Shown here in pieces: positions 1 to 9,876 of a stretch of DNA of 64,000 nucleotides. This stretch comes from Pseudomonadota bacterium (GTDB lineage Bacteria > Pseudomonadota > Alphaproteobacteria > UBA1280 > RI-95): assembly GCA_016125375.1 (NCBI GenBank), contig WGLU01000006.1, positions 186,001 to 250,000 on the forward strand, read 5' to 3'. The notes under the pieces were generated by a model. It was not told where the DNA came from. It did no database searches and saw nothing but the letters and a program-made list of their open reading frames with translations. A program made the translations under genes and the position numbers. Each line of letters begins with the position of its first letter. Within the stretch, counting starts at the first letter, position 1.

Positions 1-1339
1 AGGTGACCAGTAAAACCGCCACCGCATGGGTAAGCGCCGTATGAATCTCCGCGCCAGCCAGCCACCACAGCGCAAAAGTTGCAGCCGCCAGCACGTGCAC
101 AAGGGGGGCGTACAGCCGTGCCACGCGGTCGGCCAGCAGGGTGTAGCGGTTACGTGCCGTGGTGGCCTCTTCCACCAACGCCACAATGTGGGCCAGTCGG
201 CTATCAGCCGCCCGTGCCGTCATGCGCAGCTTAAGCGCATCGCCTGCATTTAGGCTACCGGCAAAGGCAGTATCGCCTTTATGCAGCTGTGTGGGCAGAC
301 TCTCGCCCGTCAGAAAAGCCGTATCCAGTGTCACTGTGTCGGTGAGCACCACGCCATCGGCAGGAATACGCTCGCCTTTGGCAACCAGAACGGTGTCACC
401 AGCCGCCAGCGCCGACAGGGGCACGACTTCACTGCTTTGTCCGTTTAAACGCAGGGCGCTACCTGCCTGTAATCCGGCCAACTGTTCGGCTGCCGCCCGG
501 CTGCGGCCACGGGCCCGACTGTCCAGATACCGACCCAGCAGCAGAAAGAACAGCAGCATGGCGGCGCTTTCAAAGTAGGTCTCGCCGCCGGTTTGGGTCA
601 GCGTGTCAAAAATACTCAGGCCGAGCGTGAGGAGTACTGCAAGGCTGATGGGCACATCCATGTTCAGGCGCCCATGACGTAGCGCCCGCAGTGCCGAGGT
701 GAAAAATGGCTGACCCGCCCAAACCGCCGCAGGCAGCACAATCAGTGCGGAAAACCCCTGCATCATCAAACGTGTCGTGGGCCCCATGCTGCCATCCGTA
801 TCGGCCCACAGGGCGACCGACAGCAACATCACATTGGCGGCGGCAAACCCGGCAACGGCCAAACACAACAGCAGGTGTTTTTCTTCTTCCTTGCGGGTGG
901 TTTCCAGCAGTTCCGGCCTGTACGGGCGCAGGGTGTACCCCAGTTGATGAACAGGTTCCAAAACCTTCTGTGCGGTCGTTTTCGACCTATCCCACCGCAC
1001 GGTCAAGCGCCGTGTGGTCAGGTTCATGCGGGCATAGGTCACACCGCTCTGCTGGCTCAGAACTGTTTCAATCAGCCATGCGCAGGCGGCGCAGTGAACG
1101 GCACCGACCATCAGGTGCACGGTCTGGATATTGCCTTCGGTGGTGATAAACGCCGTCATATCCGGCAGTGGTGCCTCTTCCGGCACCTGCGGGGGCTGGT
1201 TACTATCGAGCGTGCGACGCTCATAATAGCTGCCGAGCGAGAGGCCGTTAATCAGCGTATACGCCGCCTTGCAGCCTGCACAGCAGAAGCCTTGCCCCGC
1301 CGGAGAAGGCTGGCCGCAATGCTGGCAGGCGGTGGTCAT
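1..1339 (-). CDS. ccoI: Copper-translocating P-type ATPase CcoI/FixI (partial, N-terminal 446 residues)
   Basis: CcoI exports copper across the inner membrane for assembly of the cbb3 oxidase binuclear centre. The visible N-terminus begins MTTACQHCGQ and has a cysteine-rich leader (two CxxC pairs near residues 5-22), then a heavy-metal-associated domain with the CAAC copper ligand motif, then membrane segments and an actuator domain containing LTGES. The window ends just before the transmembrane CPC motif and the phosphorylation motif DKTGT, so catalytic residues cannot be checked. The start ATG overlaps the stop of ccoH as ATGA, which fixes it and shows translational coupling. It is the last visible gene of the ccoNOQPGHI operon; a small ccoS gene would be expected beyond the edge. 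Confidence 0.93.
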   Translation of the reverse strand, partial: MTTACQHCGQPSPAGQGFCCAGCKAAYTLINGLSLGSYYERRTLDSNQPPQVPEEAPLPDMTAFITTEGNIQTVHLMVGAVHCAACAWLIETVLSQQSGVTYARMNLTTRRLTVRWDRSKTTAQKVLEPVHQLGYTLRPYRPELLETTRKEEEKHLLLCLAVAGFAAANVMLLSVALWADTDGSMGPTTRLMMQGFSALIVLPAAVWAGQPFFTSALRALRHGRLNMDVPISLAVLLTLGLSIFDTLTQTGGETYFESAAMLLFFLLLGRYLDSRARGRSRAAAEQLAGLQAGSALRLNGQSSEVVPLSALAAGDTVLVAKGERIPADGVVLTDTVTLDTAFLTGESLPTQLHKGDTAFAGSLNAGDALKLRMTARAADSRLAHIVALVEEATTARNRYTLLADRVARLYAPLVHVLAAATFALWWLAGAEIHTALTHAVAVLLVT

Positions 1340-1815
1340 TTGAAGTACAGGCGCTTGTGCGAATAGAGTGCGTCGTCACCGCGCGTGATGGTCAGAATGC
1401 TGTCCCATTGACCTTTGAGCGGCACATCTACCGCCACGGTATAGATGCCGTCTGTGCGCGGCGGGATGGTCAGGCTGACATCCGCCACCTGCTCGACAGG
1501 GCGTACAAGTGTGAGAACGAGGCTGGTTGGCACCAAAGGTTCGCCTCTGTTGTCCGCCAACTGGATTTTCAACACACCTTTTTGCGGCTCGGCAGATAGC
1601 ATGTCACTGGTGACATGCCACCCCAGCTTCTGCTCGGTTTCGCGTTGGGCAAGGGTCTGGTTATAGGCGAGCCCATGCTGGTAGGCTTGGTCGTCTGTCA
1701 CACCGTTAAAGGTGGTTTCGGCAAAGTAGACCATCACACCATCAACGGCAAAAATCACCCCAAAAAAGACGAAAAACCAGCTCCAGACCGGCAGGCGGGT
1801 AAAGGGGTTTTGCAT
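1336..1815 (-). CDS. ccoH: FixH/CcoH family protein, cbb3 oxidase assembly
   Basis: This 159-residue protein has one N-terminal membrane segment (about residues 8-30, after MQNPFTRLPV) followed by a beta-rich periplasmic domain. FixH/CcoH proteins work with the CcoI copper pump in cbb3 oxidase assembly. I chose the ATG at 1815 because GAGAGG lies just upstream; an ATG 12 codons further up would overlap ccoG and has no better ribosome site. It follows ccoG by 22 bp and overlaps ccoI by 4 bp. Sequence conservation in this family is low, so the call rests mainly on size, topology and position between ccoG and ccoI. Confidence 0.85.
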   Translation of the reverse strand: MQNPFTRLPVWSWFFVFFGVIFAVDGVMVYFAETTFNGVTDDQAYQHGLAYNQTLAQRETEQKLGWHVTSDMLSAEPQKGVLKIQLADNRGEPLVPTSLVLTLVRPVEQVADVSLTIPPRTDGIYTVAVDVPLKGQWDSILTITRGDDALYSHKRLYFK

Positions 1816-1837
1816 GGGTGTCCTCTCTTGGTGCCGC

Positions 1838-3262
1838 TCAGGGCGCAACAAATATACTGGTGTAGGTGTCGGCGTATGTACCGTTGGTGATATGCAGGTC
1901 GACAGATGCTTTTCCGCTCACCTCACCGCGGGGCAGGTCTGCATACACGCGGTACGTACCTACTTTACCGGGTTTGACGGTCAGAACAAGCTGTCCATCC
2001 GTGGAGGGGCTGACATCCTCGGCGCTCAGGTGTGCTTTGGGCATATCCGGCATGGTCAGGGTATAAAGCTGCTCGGCCCACGTTTTGTTGACGATATGCA
2101 CGGTATACACGTTGCGCACGCTGCCATCGGCACGGGTAATGTACAGCGGGTTGCGGTCGTGGATGACGTTCAGGTCGACCATATGCCGGGTCAGCATGCT
2201 AAAGAGCATGAACCCGCCAACGGCAGCCATGATGGTGGCGTAATACAGCACGCGCGGGCGCAGGAACCGGACGTATTTATGCAAATCGCGCAGGCGTGCG
2301 CCGCTGGGTACGGCGTTGTTGAGCGTGTTGTAGCGTATAAGCCCCTTCGGACGGTCGAGCTTTATCATCACCTCGTCGCAGGCGTCGATGCACAGGGCGC
2401 AGTTGATGCACTGGTATTGCTGCCCGTCGCGAATGTCGATGCCCGTGGGACATACGGCCACGCAGCGGCCACAGTCCACACAGTCACCCGCACCCTTGTC
2501 CGAGGGCTTGCCGCGCGGCTCGCCCCGGGTTGCGTCGTAGCTGACAATGAGGCTTTCCTCATCAAACATGGCGCCCTGAAAGCGCGCGTAGGGGCACATG
2601 TAAGTACACACTTGCTCGCGGGCGTGACCGGCCAGAAGGTAAGTGGAGAACGTCAGCAAACAAACCCAGAATCCGGCCACAAACGGCACATGGCCGTGCA
2701 GCATGTCCGCCATAAGGGTTGGCGCGTCCTGAAAGTAAAACACCCACGCACCGCCCGTACACAGACCAATGACCAGCCAGATGGCATGCTTGACCACGCG
2801 TTTGCGGATTTTATCCAGCGTCCACGGTGCGGCGTCCAGTTTCAGGCGGGCATTGCGGTCACCCTCGACCCAGCGTTCCACCACCATGAACAAGTCGGTC
2901 CAGACCGTTTGCGGGCAGGCATATCCGCACCACACGCGCCCCAGCAACGTGGTCACGAAAAATAGCGCCATGGCGGACAGGAGCAGCAGACCGGTGAAGT
3001 AAATCACCTCTTGCGGCCACAACTCGATAAAGAAGAAGTAGAACTTGCGGTTGATGGTATCGACCAGAATCGCCTGATCAGGCGCCCCGGGGCCGCGGTC
3101 CCACCGGACCCACGGCAGCAGGTAATAGATGCCCAGAAGCACCGCCATAACGGCCCACTTGAACCGCCGGAAAGGCCCGCGTACCCGCGCAGGGGAGATT
3201 TTTTTGCGGGCCTCGAACAGGCTCAGAAGGCCAGCTTCTTCCGGTGGTTGGTGGTCGCTCAT
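1838..3262 (-). CDS. ccoG: Cytochrome c oxidase accessory protein CcoG/FixG
   Basis: A 474-residue membrane iron-sulfur protein. It has several membrane segments in the first 230 residues, a CxxxCP pair (CTYMCP) after the fourth segment, then two ferredoxin-type clusters (CVDCGRCVAVCP and CINCALCIDAC, about residues 255-295), a further membrane segment near residue 340 and a C-terminal Ig-like domain. Known members take part in the copper reduction and delivery step needed for cbb3 oxidase assembly. It lies 11 bp downstream of ccoP in the operon. All ferredoxin cysteines of both 4Fe-4S motifs are present, so the protein looks functional. Confidence 0.95.
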   Translation of the reverse strand: MSDHQPPEEAGLLSLFEARKKISPARVRGPFRRFKWAVMAVLLGIYYLLPWVRWDRGPGAPDQAILVDTINRKFYFFFIELWPQEVIYFTGLLLLSAMALFFVTTLLGRVWCGYACPQTVWTDLFMVVERWVEGDRNARLKLDAAPWTLDKIRKRVVKHAIWLVIGLCTGGAWVFYFQDAPTLMADMLHGHVPFVAGFWVCLLTFSTYLLAGHAREQVCTYMCPYARFQGAMFDEESLIVSYDATRGEPRGKPSDKGAGDCVDCGRCVAVCPTGIDIRDGQQYQCINCALCIDACDEVMIKLDRPKGLIRYNTLNNAVPSGARLRDLHKYVRFLRPRVLYYATIMAAVGGFMLFSMLTRHMVDLNVIHDRNPLYITRADGSVRNVYTVHIVNKTWAEQLYTLTMPDMPKAHLSAEDVSPSTDGQLVLTVKPGKVGTYRVYADLPRGEVSGKASVDLHITNGTYADTYTSIFVAP

Positions 3263-3273
3263 GGCGGGTGTTC

Positions 3274-4161
3274 CTACTCTTCGCCGCCGCCCAGACTGTG
3301 CACATACACAGCCAGTTTTTTGATGGTGCCGGCATCCAGACGTTTGGAGAATGCGGGCATCACCCCGCCACGGCCACCGTGAAGGGTCTCGGCAAGGGTT
3401 TTGCCATCGCCGCCATACAGCCAGATGGCATTATTCAGTGGCGGGGCACCCAACTCACGGTTACCGATACCGCCGTCGTTGTGGCAGGAGGCACAGTTGT
3501 CGGCAAAAATGGTTTTGCCTTCATCGATGGCGCTGGAGCCGGGCAGGGCCTTGTTCGACAGGCTGCGCACGTAGGCGATGACGTTGAAAATCTCTTCTTT
3601 CGTGAGCATTTCATCGCGCCCGAATGCGGGCATGGGGCCCATGTCGCGGGTTTCGTCATCGTCCTTGCTGCGGATGCCGTGGGTAATGGTGGTGTAAATA
3701 TCGTCCAGCGTACCGCCGTACAGCCACTCGTCGTCCAGCAGGTTGGGGTAGCCTTTGGCACCTGCGCTGCCGGCACCGTGACACTGGGAACAGTTAATGG
3801 CAAAGGCCGCCTTGCCCGAGGCCACGGCATAGGGCCGTAGTTCGGGGTCAGCAGCAATCTGCGCCGGAGTCATTTGGGCGATTTTAGCCTCGAATGGCGC
3901 CTTGGCTGCGTCAGCTTCGGCCTGGCGGTCGGCCAGTTGCTTGTACTGGCTCCAGCCCGCTGTCCCTCTCAGGAAGCCGTTGGCGGTCGGCCAGCTGGGG
4001 TAATAAACACAGTATCCGATAGCAAAAACGATACATGCCAGAAACACCCAGACCCACCAGCGGGGCAGGGGGTTGTTATATTCTTCAATGCCGTCCCAGA
4101 CGTGGCCGGTGGTTTCTACCTTGTTGGCTTTTGGTGCCGTTTTTTTCGTTTCTTTTGCCAT
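3274..4161 (-). CDS. ccoP: cbb3-type cytochrome c oxidase subunit III, dihaem CcoP/FixP
   Basis: A 295-residue membrane-anchored dihaem cytochrome c that feeds electrons to CcoO and CcoN. A Lys/Thr-rich N-terminus precedes one membrane segment (about residues 34-53), then two cytochrome c domains with haem-binding motifs CSQCH (about residue 120) and CASCH (about residue 218). Each domain has its downstream methionine region (MGPMPAFG and GVMPAFSKRL). Haem attachment to these sites would depend on the CcsBA system encoded divergently at 7348. The gene follows ccoQ by 3 bp. Confidence 0.97.
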   Translation of the reverse strand: MAKETKKTAPKANKVETTGHVWDGIEEYNNPLPRWWVWVFLACIVFAIGYCVYYPSWPTANGFLRGTAGWSQYKQLADRQAEADAAKAPFEAKIAQMTPAQIAADPELRPYAVASGKAAFAINCSQCHGAGSAGAKGYPNLLDDEWLYGGTLDDIYTTITHGIRSKDDDETRDMGPMPAFGRDEMLTKEEIFNVIAYVRSLSNKALPGSSAIDEGKTIFADNCASCHNDGGIGNRELGAPPLNNAIWLYGGDGKTLAETLHGGRGGVMPAFSKRLDAGTIKKLAVYVHSLGGGEE

Positions 4162-4164
4162 GGT

Positions 4165-4317
4165 TTAGTCCTCCTCTCTCAGAGGGATATGAGCGTCAGT
4201 GTCATACTGTTTTTTGGCACCGGGGCGGAAGGTCCAGAACACAATGCCGACAAACAGGGTGCCGAACAGAATCAGGCCCGTCAGGCCCGACAGGGTGCGT
4301 ATGGTTTCGTATGTCAT
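4165..4317 (-). CDS. ccoQ: cbb3-type oxidase small subunit CcoQ/FixQ
   Basis: A 50-residue protein starting MTYETIRTLSG, with a single hydrophobic helix (about residues 12-29, ending FWTFRPGAKK) and an acidic tail. The size, the one-helix topology with WxFRPG after the helix, and the position between ccoO and ccoP match CcoQ, which stabilises the assembled cbb3 oxidase. It starts 2 bp after the ccoO stop and ends 3 bp before ccoP. Confidence 0.9.
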   Translation of the reverse strand: MTYETIRTLSGLTGLILFGTLFVGIVFWTFRPGAKKQYDTDAHIPLREED

Positions 4318-4319
4318 GG

Positions 4320-5039
4320 TCAGCGCTCCTGCGGTTCGTAAACGGAGAAGTCCACCAGCGTGCCCAGCATCTGCATGTAGGCAATCAGGGCGTCCATTTC
4401 GGTCAGCTTGTCCGGTTGGCCGTCAAAGTCGCCGGTCGGGACCTTGGCATAGCGGGATAGCAGATTGCCGGTATCGGCATCCGCCGTGCCCTGTGCCTTA
4501 AAGTCTTCCGTCGCGTGGGCGATCTGGTCGTCGGTGTAGGGCACGCCGACCATGCGCAGGGTTTTCAGGTGGGCGCTGATGTCAGCCCCGTCTATTTCCT
4601 TTTCCGACAGGAAACCGTAAGACGGCATCACCGACTCCGGCACCACGTCCTGCGGGTGTTTGAGGTGCGCCACATGCCATTCGTTGCTGTAGCGGCCGCC
4701 TACGCGGGCCAGGTCCGGCCCCGTGCGCTTGGAACCCCACTGGAACGGGTGGTCGTACATGCTCTCGGCCGCTAGCGAATAGTGGCCATAGCGTTCCACC
4801 TCGTCCCGGAAGGGGCGGATCATCTGGCTGTGGCACAGGTAGCATCCCTCGCGGACGTAGATGTTCCGTCCGGCCAGCTCCAGCGGTGTGTAAGGGCGCA
4901 TACCGCTTACCTTCTCGATGGTGCTGTCGATAAAGAACAGGGGAACGATTTCCACCAAACCGCCGATGGATACAACGATCAGCGTGCCGACCAGCAGCAG
5001 GATGGCGTTCTTCTCGGTCTTTTTGTGCAGGCTATACAT
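4320..5039 (-). CDS. ccoO: cbb3-type cytochrome c oxidase subunit II, monohaem CcoO/FixO
   Basis: A 239-residue membrane-anchored monohaem cytochrome c of the cbb3 terminal oxidase. It has one N-terminal membrane helix (residues 12-35) and the haem motif CYLCH (about residue 67) in the family-typical context [14 protein letters not shown]. The haem methionine is likely in the PSYGFL region near residue 140. The start has an AGGAG-like site upstream. It follows ccoN by 21 bp and is coupled to ccoQ. Confidence 0.97.
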   Translation of the reverse strand: MYSLHKKTEKNAILLLVGTLIVVSIGGLVEIVPLFFIDSTIEKVSGMRPYTPLELAGRNIYVREGCYLCHSQMIRPFRDEVERYGHYSLAAESMYDHPFQWGSKRTGPDLARVGGRYSNEWHVAHLKHPQDVVPESVMPSYGFLSEKEIDGADISAHLKTLRMVGVPYTDDQIAHATEDFKAQGTADADTGNLLSRYAKVPTGDFDGQPDKLTEMDALIAYMQMLGTLVDFSVYEPQER

Positions 5040-5060
5040 GGTTTTCTCCTTTGCCTGACC

Positions 5061-6512
5061 TTAAGCGGTAACGGGTTTGGCAGCCGTGGCCGCACCGATG
5101 GGGGCTTCCTTGCGCAGGTCACCCTTCAGCGTACGCCAGACGTTGTACACCATGATGAGGGCACCACTGGTAAACACAACGCCAGCCAATGCACGGATAA
5201 CGTAGTACGGGTGCATCTGCTCGACCGTCTCGGCGAACGAGTAGGTCAGGAACCCGTAGTCGTTATACGCGCGCCACATCAGGCCCTGCATAATGCCCGA
5301 CACCCACATGGCCGAGATATACATCACAATCCCCAGCGTACTGATCCACAGGTGCATGTTGACCAAATGGAGCGAGTACAAACGCTCGCGCTTCCACAGT
5401 TTGGGCACCAGATAGTAAATGGCGCCAAAGCTGATAAAGGCCACCCAGCCCAGCGCACCGGAGTGTACGTGGCCGATTGTCCAGTCAGTGTAGTGGCTCA
5501 GTGCGTTAACGCTCTTGATGGACATCAAGGGGCCCTCAAACGTGCTCATGCCGTAGAAGGACAACGAGATAATCAGGAAACGCAGCACAGGGTCTGTGCG
5601 CAGTTTGTCCCACGCGCCCGACAGGGTCATGATGCCGTTAATCATCCCGCCCCAGCTTGGCATCCACAACATGACCGAGAACACCATACCCAGCGTCTGT
5701 GCCCAGTCGGGCAACGCCGTGTAGTGCAGGTGGTGAGGACCGGCCCAGATGTACAGGAAGATAAGCGCCCAGAAGTGGATGATGGACAGGCGGTAGGAGT
5801 AAACAGGCTTGCCAATCTGCTTGGGTACAAAGTAGTACATCATGCCCAAAAAGCCTGCGGTCAGGAAAAAGCCCACCGCGTTGTGGCCGTACCACCACTG
5901 GGTCAGGGCGTCCTGTACGCCCGCAAACAGCGAGTAGCTCTTGGTTCCGAAGAATGACACCGGCACCGACAGGTTGTTGACAATATGCAACATGGCAATG
6001 GTGACGATAAAAGCCAGATAAAACCAGTTGGCCACGTAGATGTGCGGTTCTTTACGTTTAATCAACGTCCCCATGAACACAACCAGATAGGCCACCCACA
6101 CCAGCGTCAGCCATAAGTCGGTGTACCACTCCGGCTCGGCGTACTCGCGGCTCTGGGTGATGCCCAGCACATAGCCGGATGCGGCGAGCAGAATAAAAAT
6201 CTGGTAGCCGATAAATACAAACATCGGCAGCCACGGGTCGCCGAACAACCGCGCACGGCAGGTCCGTTGCACCACATAGAATGATGTACCCAGCAGCGCA
6301 CAGCCGCCAAAGGCAAAAATAACGGCAGAGGTATGCACAGGGCGCAAACGGCCGAAGTTGAAATACTCATTCAGGTTCAGCTCGGGGAAGGCCAGCTGGA
6401 ACGCGATAAACGTCCCGACCAGAAACCCGACCACGCCCCAGAAAATAGCGGCAAGGGTAAACAGTTTGACAACGGTTTCGTTGTATTTTGGCTCTTGAGC
6501 AGTTGTAGCCAT
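5061..6512 (-). CDS. ccoN: cbb3-type cytochrome c oxidase catalytic subunit I, CcoN/FixN
   Basis: A 483-residue haem-copper oxidase subunit with about 12 membrane helices; it reduces O2 to water with high affinity while pumping protons. Histidines for the haems and CuB are visible in family contexts such as [21 protein letters not shown] and [13 protein letters not shown]. The open frame runs further upstream, but the ATG at 6512 ([11 protein letters not shown]) has GGAGC upstream and gives the family length. It starts 14 bp after the SafE-like gene, so the two are probably co-transcribed. Confidence 0.97.
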   Translation of the reverse strand: MATTAQEPKYNETVVKLFTLAAIFWGVVGFLVGTFIAFQLAFPELNLNEYFNFGRLRPVHTSAVIFAFGGCALLGTSFYVVQRTCRARLFGDPWLPMFVFIGYQIFILLAASGYVLGITQSREYAEPEWYTDLWLTLVWVAYLVVFMGTLIKRKEPHIYVANWFYLAFIVTIAMLHIVNNLSVPVSFFGTKSYSLFAGVQDALTQWWYGHNAVGFFLTAGFLGMMYYFVPKQIGKPVYSYRLSIIHFWALIFLYIWAGPHHLHYTALPDWAQTLGMVFSVMLWMPSWGGMINGIMTLSGAWDKLRTDPVLRFLIISLSFYGMSTFEGPLMSIKSVNALSHYTDWTIGHVHSGALGWVAFISFGAIYYLVPKLWKRERLYSLHLVNMHLWISTLGIVMYISAMWVSGIMQGLMWRAYNDYGFLTYSFAETVEQMHPYYVIRALAGVVFTSGALIMVYNVWRTLKGDLRKEAPIGAATAAKPVTA

Positions 6513-6526
6513 GACAAAGGGTGCTC

Positions 6527-7303
6527 CTAGTTGATCAGGATACCGAGGGCGACGGCGCACAGCCATGCACCTGCACCCAAAGTAACAATTTTTGTGAGGA
6601 AATAAAGCCGTTTTTTCAGGGCGTCGGCCGAGAGGGTTCCCAACAATGAAACCGCAAAAAGACCAGGAAAAGTGCCGCATCCAAAGGAAAATAGCAACCC
6701 TGCCCCCACCAGTGGTGTTGGTGCCGTAGCCGCTACCGCAAGGGCTGCATACACCATCCCGCAGGGCAGAAAACCAAGTAAAACGCCTAAAAAATACCCG
6801 CGCAGACCCGTAGGTGCCGCCATCAGCCTGGCCATGGTGCGGCGCAGCACTTTAAGGGGAGGCAGCGTGGCTAAACTGTCACGAATAACCGACTGTAACG
6901 CTAGGGTTTTCCTGTGTTTTATGACAAATGTATGATGAAAGTTGAATGCGCTCGCTACCATCACCGCACCCGCCAGCAGCATCAGCACGGCAGCAAAGGG
7001 CTGCCACAGACCGATGAACGGTCGCCCGGCCAGAGCGATAAGCGCGCCCAGCAGGGTGTAAGTGGTGATGCGTCCGAGGTGGTACGGCAGCAGCAGCGCA
7101 CCCTTGAGGCGTTGCAGCTCTCCCGTCGGTGGCAGGGTGCTCAGGCGGTTGGTCGTCTGCATCATCACGAACGGGCCGCACATAAAGGCGCAGTGGGTAA
7201 AGCTGCCCGCCATGGCCGCGCCAAACAGGCTGAGTGCCAGCAGGCGCATATCGGCCGTCTGGGGCAGGGCAAGGCACAGGCTGTTTAACAGGTCGTGAGT
7301 CAT
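6527..7303 (-). CDS. SafE/TauE-like membrane protein (COG2836 type) upstream of ccoN
   Basis: A 258-residue protein with about six membrane helices. The motif HCAFMCGP at the end of the first helix (about residue 37) and [11 protein letters not shown] in the second half are typical of the urease-accessory/DsbD-like transmembrane family often found next to cbb3 oxidase genes and proposed to handle copper or thiol chemistry. Paired cysteines at the helix ends fit metal or redox work. The function here is inferred from the family and position only. A start 18 codons later ([10 protein letters not shown]) is also possible. It is divergent from ccsBA with only 44 bp between them. Confidence 0.8.
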   Translation of the reverse strand: MTHDLLNSLCLALPQTADMRLLALSLFGAAMAGSFTHCAFMCGPFVMMQTTNRLSTLPPTGELQRLKGALLLPYHLGRITTYTLLGALIALAGRPFIGLWQPFAAVLMLLAGAVMVASAFNFHHTFVIKHRKTLALQSVIRDSLATLPPLKVLRRTMARLMAAPTGLRGYFLGVLLGFLPCGMVYAALAVAATAPTPLVGAGLLFSFGCGTFPGLFAVSLLGTLSADALKKRLYFLTKIVTLGAGAWLCAVALGILIN

Positions 7304-7347
7304 CGCTTCGGGTGGCTTTGTCGTCGTGGTTATGGTATGACGGGCGC

Positions 7348-9876
7348 ATGATAACGTATCTCCACACTCTGTGTAAGTTTTTTGCCCGCGCCGACCTGTT
7401 TTGCGCCGCGCTGGTGTGGCTGATGTTTCTGGTCGTTACCGGTACCGTCGCCCAGCGGGAGATGGGGTTGTACGACGCCCAGCAGATGTACTTCTCTTCG
7501 TGGTATTTCATGGCAGGCGGTTATGTGCCGCTGCCTGCGGGCATGAGTGTGCTCGCCCTGCTCGCCGTCGGCCTTGCCTGCAAGCTGGGGCTGGAGCGCT
7601 GGCGGCTGCGCAACCTCGGCACCCTGACCAGCCACATCGGCGCCTTGATGCTGCTGGTGGGCGGCCTGGCCATCCAGCAGACGGCTCAGGAGGGGCTTGT
7701 GGTGTTGTCCGTCGGCGATGTCGCCGCTGCCAGTACCAACGCCCATACCCAGCAGCAATATCTGCTGCCTTTTTCGCTGGAGTTGACCGCCTTCGAGCGG
7801 GAGGATCACCCGGGCACGGCGATGGCGCGGCATTTCGGCTCGCGGGTGATCGTCCACAGCGGCGCGCAGGCGTGGCCGGCGTACATCCGCATGAACGAGC
7901 CGCTGCGCTTCAAGGGCTACACCGTTTACCAGTCCGCCGTGGCCATGAACGACGGCACCCCTGCCAGCGTGCTGGCGGTGGTGAAAAACCCGACCCGCCT
8001 GTTCCCGTATATCTGCACGTTCGTGCTGGCAGTTGGCCTGCTGGCGCACCTGTTGCAGGCCGCGTGGCGGCGGCAGGCGTCGCTGGTGCTGCTGGCGCTT
8101 GGGGTTGCGCTGCCCGCCCATGCGGCGGTGGACGCAGACGGCTTCGGCGCCCTGCCCATCCAGCAGGAGGGCAGACTCAAGCCCCTCGATACCTATGCCC
8201 GCGTCTTGCTGACCGAGGTCAGCGGCAAGGACGCCCTGCCGGATAAAACCGCAACCGACTGGCTGGCCGAGCTGGTGCTCGACCCCGCACAGGCGTACGC
8301 CCGCCGCGTGTTCCGGATTGATAACCCCGCCGTGGCCGATGCGCTGGCGCTGCCAGTTCGTACACCCCGCCTGTATAGCTTTGCCGAGGTCGGCACCGCC
8401 CTGCGCCTGCACGCGGGGCTGGTCAACCCGCTGTTGGCGCAAAAGCCGGAAGCGCGTGCGCTGGTGGAAAACCAGCTCGTCGGCCTGTATGCCGTGGCGC
8501 AGAAGTATTTTCAGGTCAGCCGCGCCCTGACCGTGCTGCTGCCGGTTTTTGAGGTTACCGCGCCGGAGAACCTGCCCCTGTTCGCCCTAAAAGCCCCCGC
8601 AAGCCTGACCTATCTGGACGTGCACGCCCGCCGCGCCGCATGGGTGGCAGCGGTCGATGGCCTCGACCCCGCCCGCCCCACGCCTGCCCAGCGCGAACTG
8701 CTGCGCCTTGCCCGCCAGTACCGGCAAATCGGTCAGGATGTGCCCAGCGCCGCCTTTGCCGTGCTGCCGCCTTTGTGGGCGGAGGATGGCGAGCGCTGGT
8801 TCGCCCCGTGGGACATGCTGGCCAGCGGGCGCGGCAGCCCTGTGCTCGCGCGTTTTATCGGTGCGTGGCAGCGCTTGGCCATGGCCTATAAAACAGGGGA
8901 TGACGCCCTATGGCAGCGGGCGCTGACGGAACTGGAAAACGGCCTGAGCGCTGCCAGCACCGCCAACCCCGCCCGCCTGAGGGCGGAGGTCGCCTATAAC
9001 ACCTGCGCACCCTTCAAGGTATCCGCCATGCTGTATGTGCTGGCAGGTTTGGCCACGCTGGCTTTTTTGCTGGGCGCCGCCCGCCGTTTGGTGTGGCCGC
9101 TGGGCGTCACCCTGCTGGGGGCGGGCGTGGTGGTGCATGGGCTGGGGTTTGCCGCCCGCATCTGGGTGATGCAGCGCCCGCCGGTGGCGACGTTGTACGA
9201 GTCGGTTATCTTTGTCGGCCTTGTGGTGCCGCTGGTGCTGCTGGGGTGGGAGCTGAAACGCCGCGACGGCGTCGCCCTGCTGCTTGCCGCCATTGGCGGT
9301 GCGGCCTTGCAGGCCATCGGCCTGCGCTACAGCGCCGAGGGGGACAGCATGGGCATGCTCACCGCCGTGCTGAACACCAACTTCTGGCTGGCGGTGCACG
9401 TGCTGACCATTGCGCTGGGCTACAGCTTTTGTTTTGTCACCGCAGGCCTTGCCCATCTGGCGCTGGTGCGCGGCGGGCGCACCCTGCACCGCCCCATCCT
9501 GCTGATGGGGTTGACAGCGCTGCTGTTCACCCTTGTGGGTACGCTGTTGGGCGGGGTCTGGGCCGACCAGTCGTGGGGGCGTTTCTGGGGCTGGGACCCG
9601 AAAGAAAACGGTGCCCTGCTGATCGTCCTATGGTTGTTGTTCGCCTTTCACGGCAGCCTGAGCGGCCTCTTCCCGCAGCGGGTGTTTTACATGGTACTGG
9701 GGCTGACGGCGCCGGTGGTGGCGCTGGCATGGTTCGGCGTCAACCTGCTGGGGGTGGGGCTGCACAGCTACGGCTTTACCACCGGTGCGGCGCTCAAGCT
9801 GGCGGCGTTCTGTCTGGGCGACATGCTGCTGCTGGCCGTGCTTTATCGGGCAGGAGGCAAACGCCATGCGCTTTAA
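7348..9876 (+). CDS. ccsBA: Fused System II cytochrome c haem lyase CcsBA (ResB-ResC)
   Basis: An 842-residue fusion. The N-terminal part is ResB/CcsB-like with membrane segments near residues 15-35, 50-75 and 88-105, a periplasmic region and another helix near 230. A long, less conserved periplasmic middle (about residues 260-580) follows. The C-terminal 260 residues are the CcsA/ResC domain with the haem-handling signature WGRFWGWDPKEN. CcsBA moves haem to the periplasm and attaches it to CxxCH motifs. The frame is open further upstream, but the ATG at 7348 gives a typical start into the first helix. The sequence looks visibly more GC-rich than the ribosomal-protein region. Its redox partner overlaps its 3' end. 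Confidence 0.93.
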   Translation: MITYLHTLCKFFARADLFCAALVWLMFLVVTGTVAQREMGLYDAQQMYFSSWYFMAGGYVPLPAGMSVLALLAVGLACKLGLERWRLRNLGTLTSHIGALMLLVGGLAIQQTAQEGLVVLSVGDVAAASTNAHTQQQYLLPFSLELTAFEREDHPGTAMARHFGSRVIVHSGAQAWPAYIRMNEPLRFKGYTVYQSAVAMNDGTPASVLAVVKNPTRLFPYICTFVLAVGLLAHLLQAAWRRQASLVLLALGVALPAHAAVDADGFGALPIQQEGRLKPLDTYARVLLTEVSGKDALPDKTATDWLAELVLDPAQAYARRVFRIDNPAVADALALPVRTPRLYSFAEVGTALRLHAGLVNPLLAQKPEARALVENQLVGLYAVAQKYFQVSRALTVLLPVFEVTAPENLPLFALKAPASLTYLDVHARRAAWVAAVDGLDPARPTPAQRELLRLARQYRQIGQDVPSAAFAVLPPLWAEDGERWFAPWDMLASGRGSPVLARFIGAWQRLAMAYKTGDDALWQRALTELENGLSAASTANPARLRAEVAYNTCAPFKVSAMLYVLAGLATLAFLLGAARRLVWPLGVTLLGAGVVVHGLGFAARIWVMQRPPVATLYESVIFVGLVVPLVLLGWELKRRDGVALLLAAIGGAALQAIGLRYSAEGDSMGMLTAVLNTNFWLAVHVLTIALGYSFCFVTAGLAHLALVRGGRTLHRPILLMGLTALLFTLVGTLLGGVWADQSWGRFWGWDPKENGALLIVLWLLFAFHGSLSGLFPQRVFYMVLGLTAPVVALAWFGVNLLGVGLHSYGFTTGAALKLAAFCLGDMLLLAVLYRAGGKRHAL

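Noticed and set aside
6529-6545. TTGAT-N4-AT half-match to an FNR box before ccoN
   Set aside because: Only the first half site matches, and it lies about 20 bp before the ccoN start within the ribosome-site region, too close to act as an activator site.
7330-8442. A 370-codon minus-strand open frame opposite ccsBA
   Set aside because: The product is Gln/His/Arg-rich with no fold, as expected for the reverse complement of a GC-rich membrane-protein gene.
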